From contig JAAYVI010000054.1 in NCBI GenBank assembly GCA_012517235.1, forward strand, positions 1-44,714: a stretch of 44,714 bases of DNA, in the 5' to 3' direction. Made by a program: the position numbers and the translations under genes. Of this stretch, positions 14,625 to 22,644 are shown piece after piece (position 1 is the first letter of the stretch; the number at the start of each line of letters is the position of its first letter). The stretch comes from Elusimicrobiota bacterium. Its GTDB lineage: Bacteria > Elusimicrobiota > Elusimicrobia > Elusimicrobiales > UBA9959. The notes beneath the pieces are model-generated. The model had not been told where the DNA came from, did no database searches, and worked only from the letters and a program-made list of their open reading frames with translations.

Positions 14625-17177
14625 ATGAAAACTTATTCTTTTAACGTAATACCTAATTTGCCGGAAAAACTTAGATCTCTTCAAGAATTATCGACTAATA
14701 TGTGGTTTACGTGGAATTGGGAAGCGATAATGATGTTTGTGGGAATAGACGAAGATTTATGGCACAGATCTCATCGAAATCCCAAGTGGATATTGGGCGC
14801 CTTGCCTTATGAAAAATTGGAAGCCTTGGGAAACGACGAAAATTTTTTAAAAAAACTTTCCGAAATAAAAAATAAATTTGATTCTTATATGTCGTATTCC
14901 GATACCTGGTTTAATAAAAATAAACAAGAACCGGAAAAAGATTTATTAGTGGCTTATTTTTCAATGGAATACGGAATAGGCGAAGGCCTTCCCATATATT
15001 CCGGCGGTCTGGGAATGCTTAGCGGAGACCATCTTAAATCGGCTTCCGATATGGGTATGCCGGTAATCGGAGTCGGCCTTTTATATAGAAAAGGATATGT
15101 TCAGCAGGTACTAAACAGAGAAAATTGGCAAACGGAAAAATATCCGGAAAACGATTGGTATAATATGCCGGTGGAAATAGTAAAAGATAAATCCGGGCAT
15201 CCTCTAAAAATTTATGTCGATTTGGCCGGGGAAAATGTGGCCGTAGGAGTTTGGCGCGTGCCGGTAGGGAGAACTTCGCTTTATCTTCTCGACACCAATC
15301 TTCCGGAAAATTCTCCCGGAGCAAGAGTAATAACCGAGCAGCTTTACGGCGGCGACAGAGATAACAGAATAAGGCAAGAAATAGTTCTTGGGATAGGCGG
15401 ATATAAAGCTTTAAAAGCCATGGGTCTTGTTCCTCAGGTGTTTCATGTAAACGAAGGTCATTCGGCTTTCCTGTTGCTGGAAAGAATAAAAGATTTTATG
15501 GAAGAAAAGAAGCTTTCCTTTGAACAGGCCAGAGAAATAGTCTGGTCGAGTTCGGTTTTTACCACGCATACTCCCGTTATGGCCGGAAACGAGTATTTCG
15601 ATTTCGAACTTATAAAAAAATATTTTGAAAAATATTCTTACTCTTTGGGAATTTCTTTCCCCGAACTTTTAGAGCTTGGCAAAGAAGAAAAAAATTCTTT
15701 GGGATTTTGTATGACCGTAATGGCTATGAAGCTGTGCGCTCACATAAACGCGGTAAGCTGGCTTCATATGGAAACTACGAAAGATATGTGGAGTAAGGTT
15801 TGGCCTCATCTTCCTAAATATGAGATGCCCATAGATTATGTGACAAACGGCGTACATACCAGTTCATGGATAAGTCACGAACATTACAGGATGTATAAGG
15901 AAACCATACATAACGAGGGAACTTTCGATAATCTCTCTTTCGGAAATTGCGACTGGAATAAAATAAAAAACATAGACGATAAAGTATGGTGGGATACTCA
16001 TTTGATAAGGAAAAATAAGCTTATAAAACTCGTAAGGGAAAGGCTGGCAAGACAGTATCAAAGATTGGGATACGACCATACGGTAATAGAAGAGATTCAA
16101 AATATTTTAAATCCAGAATATTTGACCATAGGCTTTGCGAGGCGATTCGCTACCTATAAAAGAGCGACGCTTTTTATGAAAAATCTCGAAAGGCTTATGA
16201 AGCTTACCAATAACGAAGAAAAACCGGTTCAGTTTATAATAGCCGGCAAAGCTCATCAAGCCGATTCCAGCGGAAAAGAATTCATAAAAGCAGTAGCCGC
16301 TTTAAGTTTGGATAAGCGCTTTAAGTGCAGAGTGGTATTTGTCGAAGATTATAATATGAATGTCGCCAGATATATGGTTCAAGGCGTAGATGTCTGGCTT
16401 AATAATCCGATAAGACCTCTGGAAGCTTCGGGAACAAGCGGTATGAAAGCAGCCATAAACGGCGCTTTAAATCTTTCCATTCTTGACGGCTGGTGGGTGG
16501 AAGGATACGATAAGGAAGTCGGATGGGCTATAGGCGGAAGCGAGAGTTACAGAAGCGAAGAAGAAAGAGATTACGTAGAAGCCGAGTCTTTATATAATCT
16601 TTTGGAAAAAGTGATAGTTCCCATGTATTACAGAAAACAGGACGGTTTGCCCAAAGAATGGATATCTATGATGAAGAAGTCGGTATCAAAGCTTGTGCCG
16701 CAGTTTAATACCGATAGGATGCTTAAAGAATATTATGAGAAATTTTATGTTAAAAGCAACAGAGCTTTTAAAAAACTTGCCGTCGAAAATAAAGTTTACG
16801 ATGTGGCCAAATGGCGCGATGAGATAAGAAAGAACTGGGAAAATGTAAGGGTTATAATAGATAACTTTAAGCCGGAAATGGAAATTAGAAGCGGAGCCAT
16901 AGTTCCCTTAAGAGCGATAGTATGGCTTGGGTCTTTGAATCCTAACGACGTTAAGGTGCAAACCGTGGTAGGCAAAATAGACGGAGAAAGTATTTTTAAA
17001 AAAGGCGTCGCTTTCGATATGAAATACGAAGGCAAATTGGGCGACGCGCATATTTATACCGGCGGCGTTAAGTGTTACGAATCGGGCCGGCACGATTTTG
17101 CGGTAAGAGTTTTGCCCAATAACGAAAATATTCCTCATCAGCTTATGCCTTTTTTTATAAAGTGGAACGATAATTAA
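14625..17177 (+). CDS. glgP: Alpha-glucan (glycogen) phosphorylase
   Basis: GT35 phosphorylase that releases glucose-1-phosphate from glycogen or maltodextrin using PLP. It is the 'alpha-glucan family phosphorylase' type: an N-terminal DUF3417 segment (LPEKLRSLQELSTNMWFTWNWEA) precedes the catalytic part. Active-site motifs are YFSMEYGIGEGLPIYSGGLG, FHVNEGHSAF, VTNGVH and LEASGTSGMKAAINGALN, with K608 as the PLP lysine. The 850-residue length fits the subfamily. The start is supported by a GGAG site 8 nt upstream. The preceding 113 nt are A+T-rich with nothing recognised. Glycogen storage would feed the glycolytic genes at the window start. Confidence 0.96.
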   Translation: MKTYSFNVIPNLPEKLRSLQELSTNMWFTWNWEAIMMFVGIDEDLWHRSHRNPKWILGALPYEKLEALGNDENFLKKLSEIKNKFDSYMSYSDTWFNKNKQEPEKDLLVAYFSMEYGIGEGLPIYSGGLGMLSGDHLKSASDMGMPVIGVGLLYRKGYVQQVLNRENWQTEKYPENDWYNMPVEIVKDKSGHPLKIYVDLAGENVAVGVWRVPVGRTSLYLLDTNLPENSPGARVITEQLYGGDRDNRIRQEIVLGIGGYKALKAMGLVPQVFHVNEGHSAFLLLERIKDFMEEKKLSFEQAREIVWSSSVFTTHTPVMAGNEYFDFELIKKYFEKYSYSLGISFPELLELGKEEKNSLGFCMTVMAMKLCAHINAVSWLHMETTKDMWSKVWPHLPKYEMPIDYVTNGVHTSSWISHEHYRMYKETIHNEGTFDNLSFGNCDWNKIKNIDDKVWWDTHLIRKNKLIKLVRERLARQYQRLGYDHTVIEEIQNILNPEYLTIGFARRFATYKRATLFMKNLERLMKLTNNEEKPVQFIIAGKAHQADSSGKEFIKAVAALSLDKRFKCRVVFVEDYNMNVARYMVQGVDVWLNNPIRPLEASGTSGMKAAINGALNLSILDGWWVEGYDKEVGWAIGGSESYRSEEERDYVEAESLYNLLEKVIVPMYYRKQDGLPKEWISMMKKSVSKLVPQFNTDRMLKEYYEKFYVKSNRAFKKLAVENKVYDVAKWRDEIRKNWENVRVIIDNFKPEMEIRSGAIVPLRAIVWLGSLNPNDVKVQTVVGKIDGESIFKKGVAFDMKYEGKLGDAHIYTGGVKCYESGRHDFAVRVLPNNENIPHQLMPFFIKWNDN

Positions 17178-17199
17178 GGTATTTTTTCGAAAATTATGT

Positions 17200-17205
17200 T
17201 ATAAT
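17200..17205 (+). promoter_or_regulatory. csp -10 box and 5'-end hairpin
   Basis: TATAAT at 17200-17205 predicts an mRNA start near 17212. A stem GGTTC (17214-17218), tetraloop GAAA, and GAACC (17223-17227) then sits at the very 5' end of a leader of about 45 nt. No convincing -35 is visible. Confidence 0.5.
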
Positions 17206-17255
17206 AAATAATAGGTTCGAAAGAACCAATGAAATAAAGAGAGGTAAAAGTAAAA

Positions 17256-17474
17256 ATGGCAAAAGGTAAAGTTAAATGGTTCAACGATAAAAAAGGTTAT
17301 GGTTTCATAATCCCGGAAGACGGTTCCAAGGAACTGTTTGTTCATCACACTTCTATACAGGGAGAAGGATTTAAAACTCTTAAGGAAAATCAGGAAGTGG
17401 AATTCGACATTGAAAACAGCGATAAAGGCCCAAAAGCCGTCAATGTCAAGAAAATGGAAGCCCCCAAGCAATAA
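17256..17474 (+). CDS. Cold-shock domain protein (CspA family)
   Basis: Single-stranded nucleic acid-binding OB-fold protein, an RNA chaperone in the cytosol, 72 residues. RNP1 is KGYGFI and RNP2 is LFVHHT, with the GKVKWFN start typical of the family. GAGAGG precedes the ATG. It is monocistronic: its own -10 with a 5' hairpin lies upstream and a strong terminator follows 18 nt after the stop. Confidence 0.96.
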   Translation: MAKGKVKWFNDKKGYGFIIPEDGSKELFVHHTSIQGEGFKTLKENQEVEFDIENSDKGPKAVNVKKMEAPKQ

Positions 17475-17491
17475 AGGCTCTTTTTCAATAT

Positions 17492-17520
17492 AAAAACCCC
17501 GGTCTAAAACCGGGGTTTTT
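17492..17520 (+). terminator. Intrinsic terminator after csp
   Basis: AAAAACCCCGG / CCGGGGTTTTT, an 11-bp stem with loop TCTAAAA. The symmetric A and T tracts let it also serve the convergent gene ending at 17535. Confidence 0.93.
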
Positions 17521-17534
17521 TATTTTATAAATCA

Positions 17535-18491
17535 TTAGTAATATTTTATCTCTCTGCTTACGATTTCGGGCGGGATTTCGTCTTCCATTTTTTTGCCGTA
17601 GACTATTCTTTTTTTATGCTTGAACATATGAGTCCAATTTGCCTTTGAGTCGTATTGATAGGAATAAGTTATTTCATAATTTAAGTTTCCGTTTTGATCG
17701 TATTGCTTTTCGTTAATGGGAAATCCCGATGAATCGCATTCGGTCGAGGTTTTGGAAAATATTTGTTCCAAATTATCGTATGTTATCTCGGTTTGAATTC
17801 TTAAAGTATTATCGGTTCTGTATTCTTTTATTATTTCTTTTTTTAAAAGATCGTTTTCGTCGAAATATTTTACGGAAACCGATAAAGGCTGAGACGAATA
17901 TTTATAAACGGTTTTTTCGATCTGCTTTCCGTCGATGTCGGATTTTATTTCTTCGGTAATTTGATTTTTTGCGTCGGCTTTTTTTGAAACGGCATATTCC
18001 AAAAACAGATCCGCGTCAAAAACATACTCTTCGGCTTTTTTGCCTTTAAAAGCGTAAAGAAATGTTTTGAAAGGTTTTGGAGATTTTTCTTGAGGAGAAG
18101 CGTTGTATTGCAGTTTTATTTTTAAATCTTTTCCTTTCAGTTTTAAGCATACTTTTGAAAAATCGGTTTCCTGCGATTCGGAAAAAGACGTGCTTTTTTC
18201 CGCTTTTTTAATCGCGTCTTCGCATTCTTTTTGACTTTCGGAAAAATCTTTATGAATGAAATTTTTTTGTAAAACTATTTGTCCGGAGCTTTTTTCTATT
18301 TCCTTTACTGGTTTTCCTTCTCTGTCGTAATATGTTTCAAATTCGGAAAAAGCCGGCCCCGGCTGCCAGATATTATTTTTCTTTACGGCTCTTAAATATA
18401 TTTTTTTTATCATCGAAGGATTGCCGTTTATTTTTTCAAAAAGCTGAGAATTTACGGGTAAAGCAAAGATTATCAAAATTATGAATTTCAT
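17535..18491 (-). CDS. Secreted protein of unknown function
   Basis: The 318-residue protein has a signal peptide (KFIILIIFALPVNSQ). The remainder is hydrophilic, with spaced motifs such as YYDREGKPVKEIE, YDQNGNLNYEITYSYQYDSKANWTHM and RTDNTLRIQTEITYD. These resemble the loose beta-strand repeats (Y-D-x-x-G-N) seen in RHS-like and Bacteroidetes-type secreted proteins. I do not recognise a family. TATAAT lies 9 nt before the ATG on the minus strand (18501-18506), so the leader is very short and lacks a Shine-Dalgarno. Confidence 0.75.
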   Translation of the reverse strand: MKFIILIIFALPVNSQLFEKINGNPSMIKKIYLRAVKKNNIWQPGPAFSEFETYYDREGKPVKEIEKSSGQIVLQKNFIHKDFSESQKECEDAIKKAEKSTSFSESQETDFSKVCLKLKGKDLKIKLQYNASPQEKSPKPFKTFLYAFKGKKAEEYVFDADLFLEYAVSKKADAKNQITEEIKSDIDGKQIEKTVYKYSSQPLSVSVKYFDENDLLKKEIIKEYRTDNTLRIQTEITYDNLEQIFSKTSTECDSSGFPINEKQYDQNGNLNYEITYSYQYDSKANWTHMFKHKKRIVYGKKMEDEIPPEIVSREIKYY

Positions 18492-18543
18492 ACAAAATAT
18501 ATTATACTTATTAAAATAACGATTTTTATTATTCGGAGGAGTT

Positions 18544-18837
18544 ATGAAAGAAAACGAAAAGCCGCAGCAGGTTCAATTAGAAATACAAGCCGACGACCAA
18601 ACCGCGCAAGGCGTTTATGCAAATTTGGCGGGAGTAACTCATAGCGAAACGGAATTCATTTTTGATTTTCTTTTTATGCAGCCCAATCAACCCAAAGCGA
18701 AAATAAGAGCCAGAATAATATCGAGTCCGGTTCACACCAAAAGATTTCTTCAAGCCCTGGCGGAAAATGTAAAAAGATACGAGGAGAGATTCGGAGTAAT
18801 ACCGCAAAGGGAAGCGGTCCCTCACGGGCACAGTTAA
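18544..18837 (+). CDS. DUF3467 family protein
   Basis: Small 97-residue cytosolic protein matching the DUF3467 pattern: VQLEIQADDQTAQGVYANLAGVTHSETEFIFDFLFMQP, then KAKIRARIISSPVHTKRFLQALAENVKRYEERFG. The family is widespread and functionally unassigned. CGGAGGAG lies 4 nt before the ATG. Its stop overlaps the convergent response-regulator gene by 4 nt. Confidence 0.9.
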   Translation: MKENEKPQQVQLEIQADDQTAQGVYANLAGVTHSETEFIFDFLFMQPNQPKAKIRARIISSPVHTKRFLQALAENVKRYEERFGVIPQREAVPHGHS

Positions 18838-20150
18838 GTTCTGTTTATTTTAAAAATATATTCTTTTTTTTCGTGAGCCAGTAAGCACTGAGTATTGCCT
18901 TTTTCTTTTTCAACCGCGCTTTTTGCGGCTTCCAGCATTTTGTCTATTTGATCGTCGGAGTATTCCGGATTTATATTGTAAAGCATAAAATTTTTCATTT
19001 CATTTTTTGCCGCAAATTCGGCCGCTATCGATACGCTCGAATGTCCTCTTTTGGCCATTTTCTCATAATCGGAATCGTTGTAATAAGAATCGTGTATAAA
19101 TACGTCGCTTCCCGATGAGAATTTGGCCAATCTTTCGTCATAATCCTGAAGCGCGGTAGCATCGCCCCAGATTTCGCTGTCGGGAGCATAGGCTATTTTC
19201 AATCCCCTTATGTCGGCGAAATATATAAGAGTCGAAGTGGGATGATTGGCATACATGGTAGTTATTTTAAAGTCCGGCAGTATTTCGTATGAATCTTCAA
19301 ATACCTGATAAAGATCTATTTTGGCCTTAGGAGCGGATCTTATGGGGGAAAAAGAGCTGTAAAAATTACTTCTTATTATTTCCTTCAAAGATTTCTCCGG
19401 ATCGTTAGGCCCGGCTATGTGAATTGAAAATCGAGGATCGTGTATGGGTTCGAAATAGGGAAGGCCTATGGCATTGTCCAAATGAAAATGGCTCATAAAA
19501 AGCCATATTTCTTTATAATATCTTTTTCTTGCCACAATGTCCTTTCCCAAATCGACTATGCCCGTTCCGGCGTCGAATATGAAAATGTTTTTGTCCGTTT
19601 CCAGAGAGAGGCACATTGTTTGTCTGCCGTATTTTGAAGGAGTTTCTGTAAGTTTGCAAGGCAATCCTCTTAAGCCGTGAACGGTCATTATTATTTCGTC
19701 CGGCTTTACGGGATTAGGCAAAATATTTTCTTCTTCTTTTACGGGCGCCGAAGGCGGGGCGGGAGCTTGACTTGCCGCCGCTCCTTCCATTATGGATCTT
19801 ACCGTTTTTGAAAAGGTTTCGACATTATATGGTTTTTGAAGGAAATAATCGGCTCCCAACTGAAAAGCTCTCTGTTTTTCGACTTCGTATGATTTGCCGG
19901 AAACTATTATGACTTTTATTTTTTTTGTTTCGGGATCCGTTTTTATGAGTTTACAAATGTCGAGTCCGGTTATTCCCGGCATCATTATGTCGCTTATTAC
20001 CATTTTGGGCATATAGCGCTTTATTTCGGCAAATGCCGAACGGGAATCGTCTATCAAAAGTACTTTCCAGCCGTCGTCTGTCAAAAGATCGCGGGAAAGC
20101 TGGCCTACCATAGGATCGTCGTCTACTACGATTATTTCCGGATTCTCCAT
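18834..20150 (-). CDS. Response regulator fused to degenerate metallo-beta-lactamase fold
   Basis: The 438-residue protein has two domains. Residues 1-120 are a receiver domain with D11/D12 (VVDDD), phosphoacceptor D54 (ISDIMMPG), S84 and K106 (LQKPY). A P/A-rich linker follows (125-148). Residues 150-430 are an MBL-fold domain like the cyclic-nucleotide phosphodiesterase-related group (FDAGTGIVDLG, SHFHLDNAIGLPYF, ANHPTS, YAPDSE, IHDSYYND, GHSS). The canonical HxHxDH reads H221-F-H223-L-D225-N226, and the usual late HHD reads N392-I-N394, so two metal ligands are missing. It may bind a ligand rather than cut one. No kinase is adjacent. Confidence 0.88.
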   Translation of the reverse strand: MENPEIIVVDDDPMVGQLSRDLLTDDGWKVLLIDDSRSAFAEIKRYMPKMVISDIMMPGITGLDICKLIKTDPETKKIKVIIVSGKSYEVEKQRAFQLGADYFLQKPYNVETFSKTVRSIMEGAAASQAPAPPSAPVKEEENILPNPVKPDEIIMTVHGLRGLPCKLTETPSKYGRQTMCLSLETDKNIFIFDAGTGIVDLGKDIVARKRYYKEIWLFMSHFHLDNAIGLPYFEPIHDPRFSIHIAGPNDPEKSLKEIIRSNFYSSFSPIRSAPKAKIDLYQVFEDSYEILPDFKITTMYANHPTSTLIYFADIRGLKIAYAPDSEIWGDATALQDYDERLAKFSSGSDVFIHDSYYNDSDYEKMAKRGHSSVSIAAEFAAKNEMKNFMLYNINPEYSDDQIDKMLEAAKSAVEKEKGNTQCLLAHEKKEYIFKINRT

Positions 20151-20176
20151 AAATTCCTCTGCGCTTTGACGATATT

Positions 20177-20205
20177 TTGATTTACCCTCATTTCAAAGCT
20201 ATAAT
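20177..20205 (+). promoter_or_regulatory. rsmD promoter
   Basis: TTGATT (20177-20182), 17-nt spacer, TATAAT (20200-20205), placing the start about 45 nt before rsmD. Confidence 0.55.
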
Positions 20206-20257
20206 ATATTATATATTTTAGAAAATTATAAAATTATTTCAAAAAGATTTACAAATT

Positions 20258-20839
20258 ATGATAAGAATAATAGCCGGTTCGAGAAAAAACAGAAGGGTTT
20301 TATCTTTGCCTATGTCGCATCATGTAAAACCGATTTCGGCAAGAATGAGAAAATCGGTTTTTGACATAATAAGGCCCAATATAACCGGCGCCATATTTTT
20401 AGACCTTTATGCCGGCGTAGGCGTCGTAGGTCTTGAAGCTCTTTCGAGAGGCGCCCAAAAAGCCGTTTTTGTCGACAGAGATCCCAGATGTCTGAAAACG
20501 ATACAGAAAAACGTAAACAACTTGGGTTTCGCCGAGACGGCAAAAGTTCTTAAGGGAGACATATTAAAAGGATTGATCTGGCTTAAATATCACAGCCCGG
20601 AAGGTTACGATATAGTATATATGGGCCCTCCGTATAGAGACGAGGAAAATAATCCTTTGTTTTATTCATCAAAAACTCTCGAAATGGTCGCTTCGGAAGG
20701 CATACTTTCCGAATACGGTTTTGTAATAATTCAGCATCACAAAAAAGAACCGCTTACGATTCCTTCCGGTTTTGAATTGTATCGAAGCGAAAAATACGGC
20801 GATACGGTAGTGGATTTTGTAAGGCCTTTTTCTAAATGA
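20258..20839 (+). CDS. rsmD: 16S rRNA (guanine-N2)-methyltransferase RsmD-like
   Basis: SAM-dependent methyltransferase expected to modify G966 of 16S rRNA. It begins IRIIAGSRKNRRV, then KPISARMRKSVFDII, the SAM motif FLDLYAGVGVVGLEALSRGA and VFVDRD. It is full length (193 residues). Motif IV, normally DPPY or NPPY, reads G123-P124-P125-Y126 (YDIVYMGPPYRD), so the residue that contacts the target amino group is replaced by glycine through what could be a single base change. The stop overlaps the next gene by 4 nt (ATGA). No Shine-Dalgarno is evident. Confidence 0.9.
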   Translation: MIRIIAGSRKNRRVLSLPMSHHVKPISARMRKSVFDIIRPNITGAIFLDLYAGVGVVGLEALSRGAQKAVFVDRDPRCLKTIQKNVNNLGFAETAKVLKGDILKGLIWLKYHSPEGYDIVYMGPPYRDEENNPLFYSSKTLEMVASEGILSEYGFVIIQHHKKEPLTIPSGFELYRSEKYGDTVVDFVRPFSK

Positions 20840-21552
20840 GCTTTTTTGAAATCAATTACTCAAAAATAAACGCCTGGCTATATTGCCCTTATCTATATCA
20901 ATTCTCTTATATAGAAAAAAAATATCCTCCGAGAAATCCTCCTTCCTCTTTGGGGACGAGTATTCATAGAGCTTTGAAGCGTTACGCTATGGAAAATCCG
21001 GATTTGGAAGGACTATTGTCGGCTTACGAAGAGTCCTGGGAAAACTCCGGATATGAAACTCCTCAGCTTATGATGGAATACTATAGAAAAGGTGCGCGGA
21101 TGTTGGAAAATTTTTGGATATCGGAAAGAGAAAGGGAAAGCCGTATTTTGGCCGCGGAAAAAGATTTTGAGTTTATTCTCGGAGATTTGGCCGTAAGAGG
21201 AACCATAGACAGAATAGATAAAAAAAAAGACGGGAAAATAGAGCTTATAGAATATAAAACCGGAGAAAGCGAAAAATATGCTCAAGAAATATACGAAAGT
21301 CTTCAGCTTGATATTTATGCTTTGGCATTGAAAAAGGCCATGAATTTGGAGGTCTATTCCGTAAGTTTTTGGCTTATGGCTTTTAATGAAAAAATAGAAA
21401 TTCCTTACGATTATTCGAGATTTGAAGCCACGGAAAAATTTCTTATCAAAACCGGGTCCGAAATAAAAAATCTTATCTTTGACAGAAAAGGAGATTGCGA
21501 ATTTTGTCAAATATCTTCTTTATGCCGTTACAGCGAAAAAAAGAAAATTTAA
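20836..21552 (+). CDS. RecB/Cas4-like PD-(D/E)XK nuclease with Fe-S cysteines
   Basis: A 238-residue PDDEXK_1 family nuclease. It starts INYSKINAWLYCPYLYQFSYI. The nuclease core has GTSIHRAL (H44), GTIDRID (D125), IEYKTGE (E139, K141) and the RecB-type QLDIYALAL (Q157). Four cysteines, C17 near the start and C221, C224, C230 in CEFCQISSLC, match the spacing of the 4Fe-4S site in Cas4 and AddB nucleases. There is no CRISPR array or cas gene here, so a repair or DNA-processing role is more likely. It is coupled to rsmD by the ATGA overlap. Confidence 0.9.
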   Translation: MSFFEINYSKINAWLYCPYLYQFSYIEKKYPPRNPPSSLGTSIHRALKRYAMENPDLEGLLSAYEESWENSGYETPQLMMEYYRKGARMLENFWISERERESRILAAEKDFEFILGDLAVRGTIDRIDKKKDGKIELIEYKTGESEKYAQEIYESLQLDIYALALKKAMNLEVYSVSFWLMAFNEKIEIPYDYSRFEATEKFLIKTGSEIKNLIFDRKGDCEFCQISSLCRYSEKKKI

Positions 21553-21559
21553 TATTGTT

Positions 21560-22600
21560 TTATTTTTGAGTTTCTCTAGTTTTAAGATGTTCTTTATATA
21601 TCTGAAGAAAAGTTGCTACCATCGAAACAAGAATAGGTCCTACGAATAAACCCATCGGTCCGTAAATTCTCAGACCTCCGAAAAGTCCCAAAAAAAGCAT
21701 AAAAAACGGAAGTTTCGCTTCTTTCCCTATCAATAGAGGTCTTAAAAAATTATCGAGCAATCCTACTACGAAAAATCCCCAAAGAGCAACCAATATTCCC
21801 GACGTATGGCTTTTAAAGAAAAACATTCCTATCGCTACCGGCGCCCAAATAACGGAAGTTCCTATGAAAGGTATAAGCGCGCCGAAAGATGTCAATGTTC
21901 CCAAAAGTATGGGAGAGGGCGCTCCGAAAGCGTAGTAGCCCAATCCCGCGGCGGCCCCTTGAGCGGCCGCGGTCAAAAGCAAACCTTTGGTTATGGCTAT
22001 GACCGTTATATAAAATTGGTTTAAAACCGTATATATATGAGAACTGTCCATCGGAATTATTTCCACCACCCATTTTAAAAATTTGTCGCCTTCTCTGAAA
22101 AGGAAAAAAAGCGTAAAGATCATCACAAAAAAATCCACCAAAAAGAAAAAAATATTTTTTAGAACTTTTGTTCCCGATTTTATTATCTTATCTTGTATTT
22201 GCTCGATGTTTTTAAGTCCTATTTCTTTTAAATCCAACGATTCGCTTTTCATAAAAGAAGGAAGTTGTATGGTCAAATTTAGAGAGCTGTTGTCGTTTAT
22301 ATAAGAAAGGGTTTTCGGATATATTTCTTTGCTTTCTTTCAAAAGAAGCCAGCCGAATACGGCAAGCGGAAGTATTACGGTGAGTATAACGGACGCGGTA
22401 CATAAAACCGCGGCCGCATTATTGTTGCCGGTTTTTTTTCTAAGAGTTATATTGAAGGGATAATAAACTACGGAGAATACGACGGCCACGAATATCGGAG
22501 ATAGAAAAGGGGATATTATTTTTAAAAGATTATAGAGAAGAACTATCATTATCCCCACAAAGAAAATATTGAAAAGATGATTCTTATCCAATTTAAGCAT
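21560..22600 (-). CDS. AI-2E family transporter (PerM/UPF0118)
   Basis: Integral membrane protein of the AI-2E exporter/PerM family, 346 residues with about seven to eight hydrophobic segments. Typical segments are PFLSPIFVAVVFSVVYYPF near the start, the central LFFLFREGDKFLKWV, and the late GFFVVGLLDNFLRPLLIGKEAKLPFFMLFLGLFGGL and GPMGLFVGPILVSMV. Family members export autoinducer-2 or act as Na+/H+ antiporters; which applies is unknown. I start at ATG 22600 because TATACT ends 6 nt before it; a TTG at 22615 would lie upstream of that -10. Confidence 0.9.
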   Translation of the reverse strand: MLKLDKNHLFNIFFVGIMIVLLYNLLKIISPFLSPIFVAVVFSVVYYPFNITLRKKTGNNNAAAVLCTASVILTVILPLAVFGWLLLKESKEIYPKTLSYINDNSSLNLTIQLPSFMKSESLDLKEIGLKNIEQIQDKIIKSGTKVLKNIFFFLVDFFVMIFTLFFLFREGDKFLKWVVEIIPMDSSHIYTVLNQFYITVIAITKGLLLTAAAQGAAAGLGYYAFGAPSPILLGTLTSFGALIPFIGTSVIWAPVAIGMFFFKSHTSGILVALWGFFVVGLLDNFLRPLLIGKEAKLPFFMLFLGLFGGLRIYGPMGLFVGPILVSMVATFLQIYKEHLKTRETQK

Positions 22601-22606
22601 GTTTAT

Positions 22607-22612
22607 AGTATA
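22607..22612 (-). promoter_or_regulatory. -10 box of leaderless AI-2E transporter gene
   Basis: TATACT on the minus strand, 6 nt before ATG 22600; no Shine-Dalgarno. Divergent from the box at 22633. Confidence 0.5.
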
Positions 22613-22632
22613 CAAATTTAGCCAAAATATTT

Positions 22633-22638
22633 TAAAAT
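22633..22638 (+). promoter_or_regulatory. -10 box of leaderless histidine kinase gene
   Basis: TAAAAT, 6 nt before ATG 22645; no Shine-Dalgarno. The whole divergent intergenic region is only 44 bp. Confidence 0.5.
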
Positions 22639-22644
22639 AAAAGT

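Noticed and set aside
19971-19985. Near matches to the repeat motif outside the cluster (for example TTCCCGGCATC)
   Set aside because: They miss two or more core positions and are at the level expected by chance.
20836-21552. Cas4 of a CRISPR system
   Set aside because: The Cas4-like cysteine and nuclease motifs fit, but there is no array or other cas gene, and the gene is coupled to rsmD.
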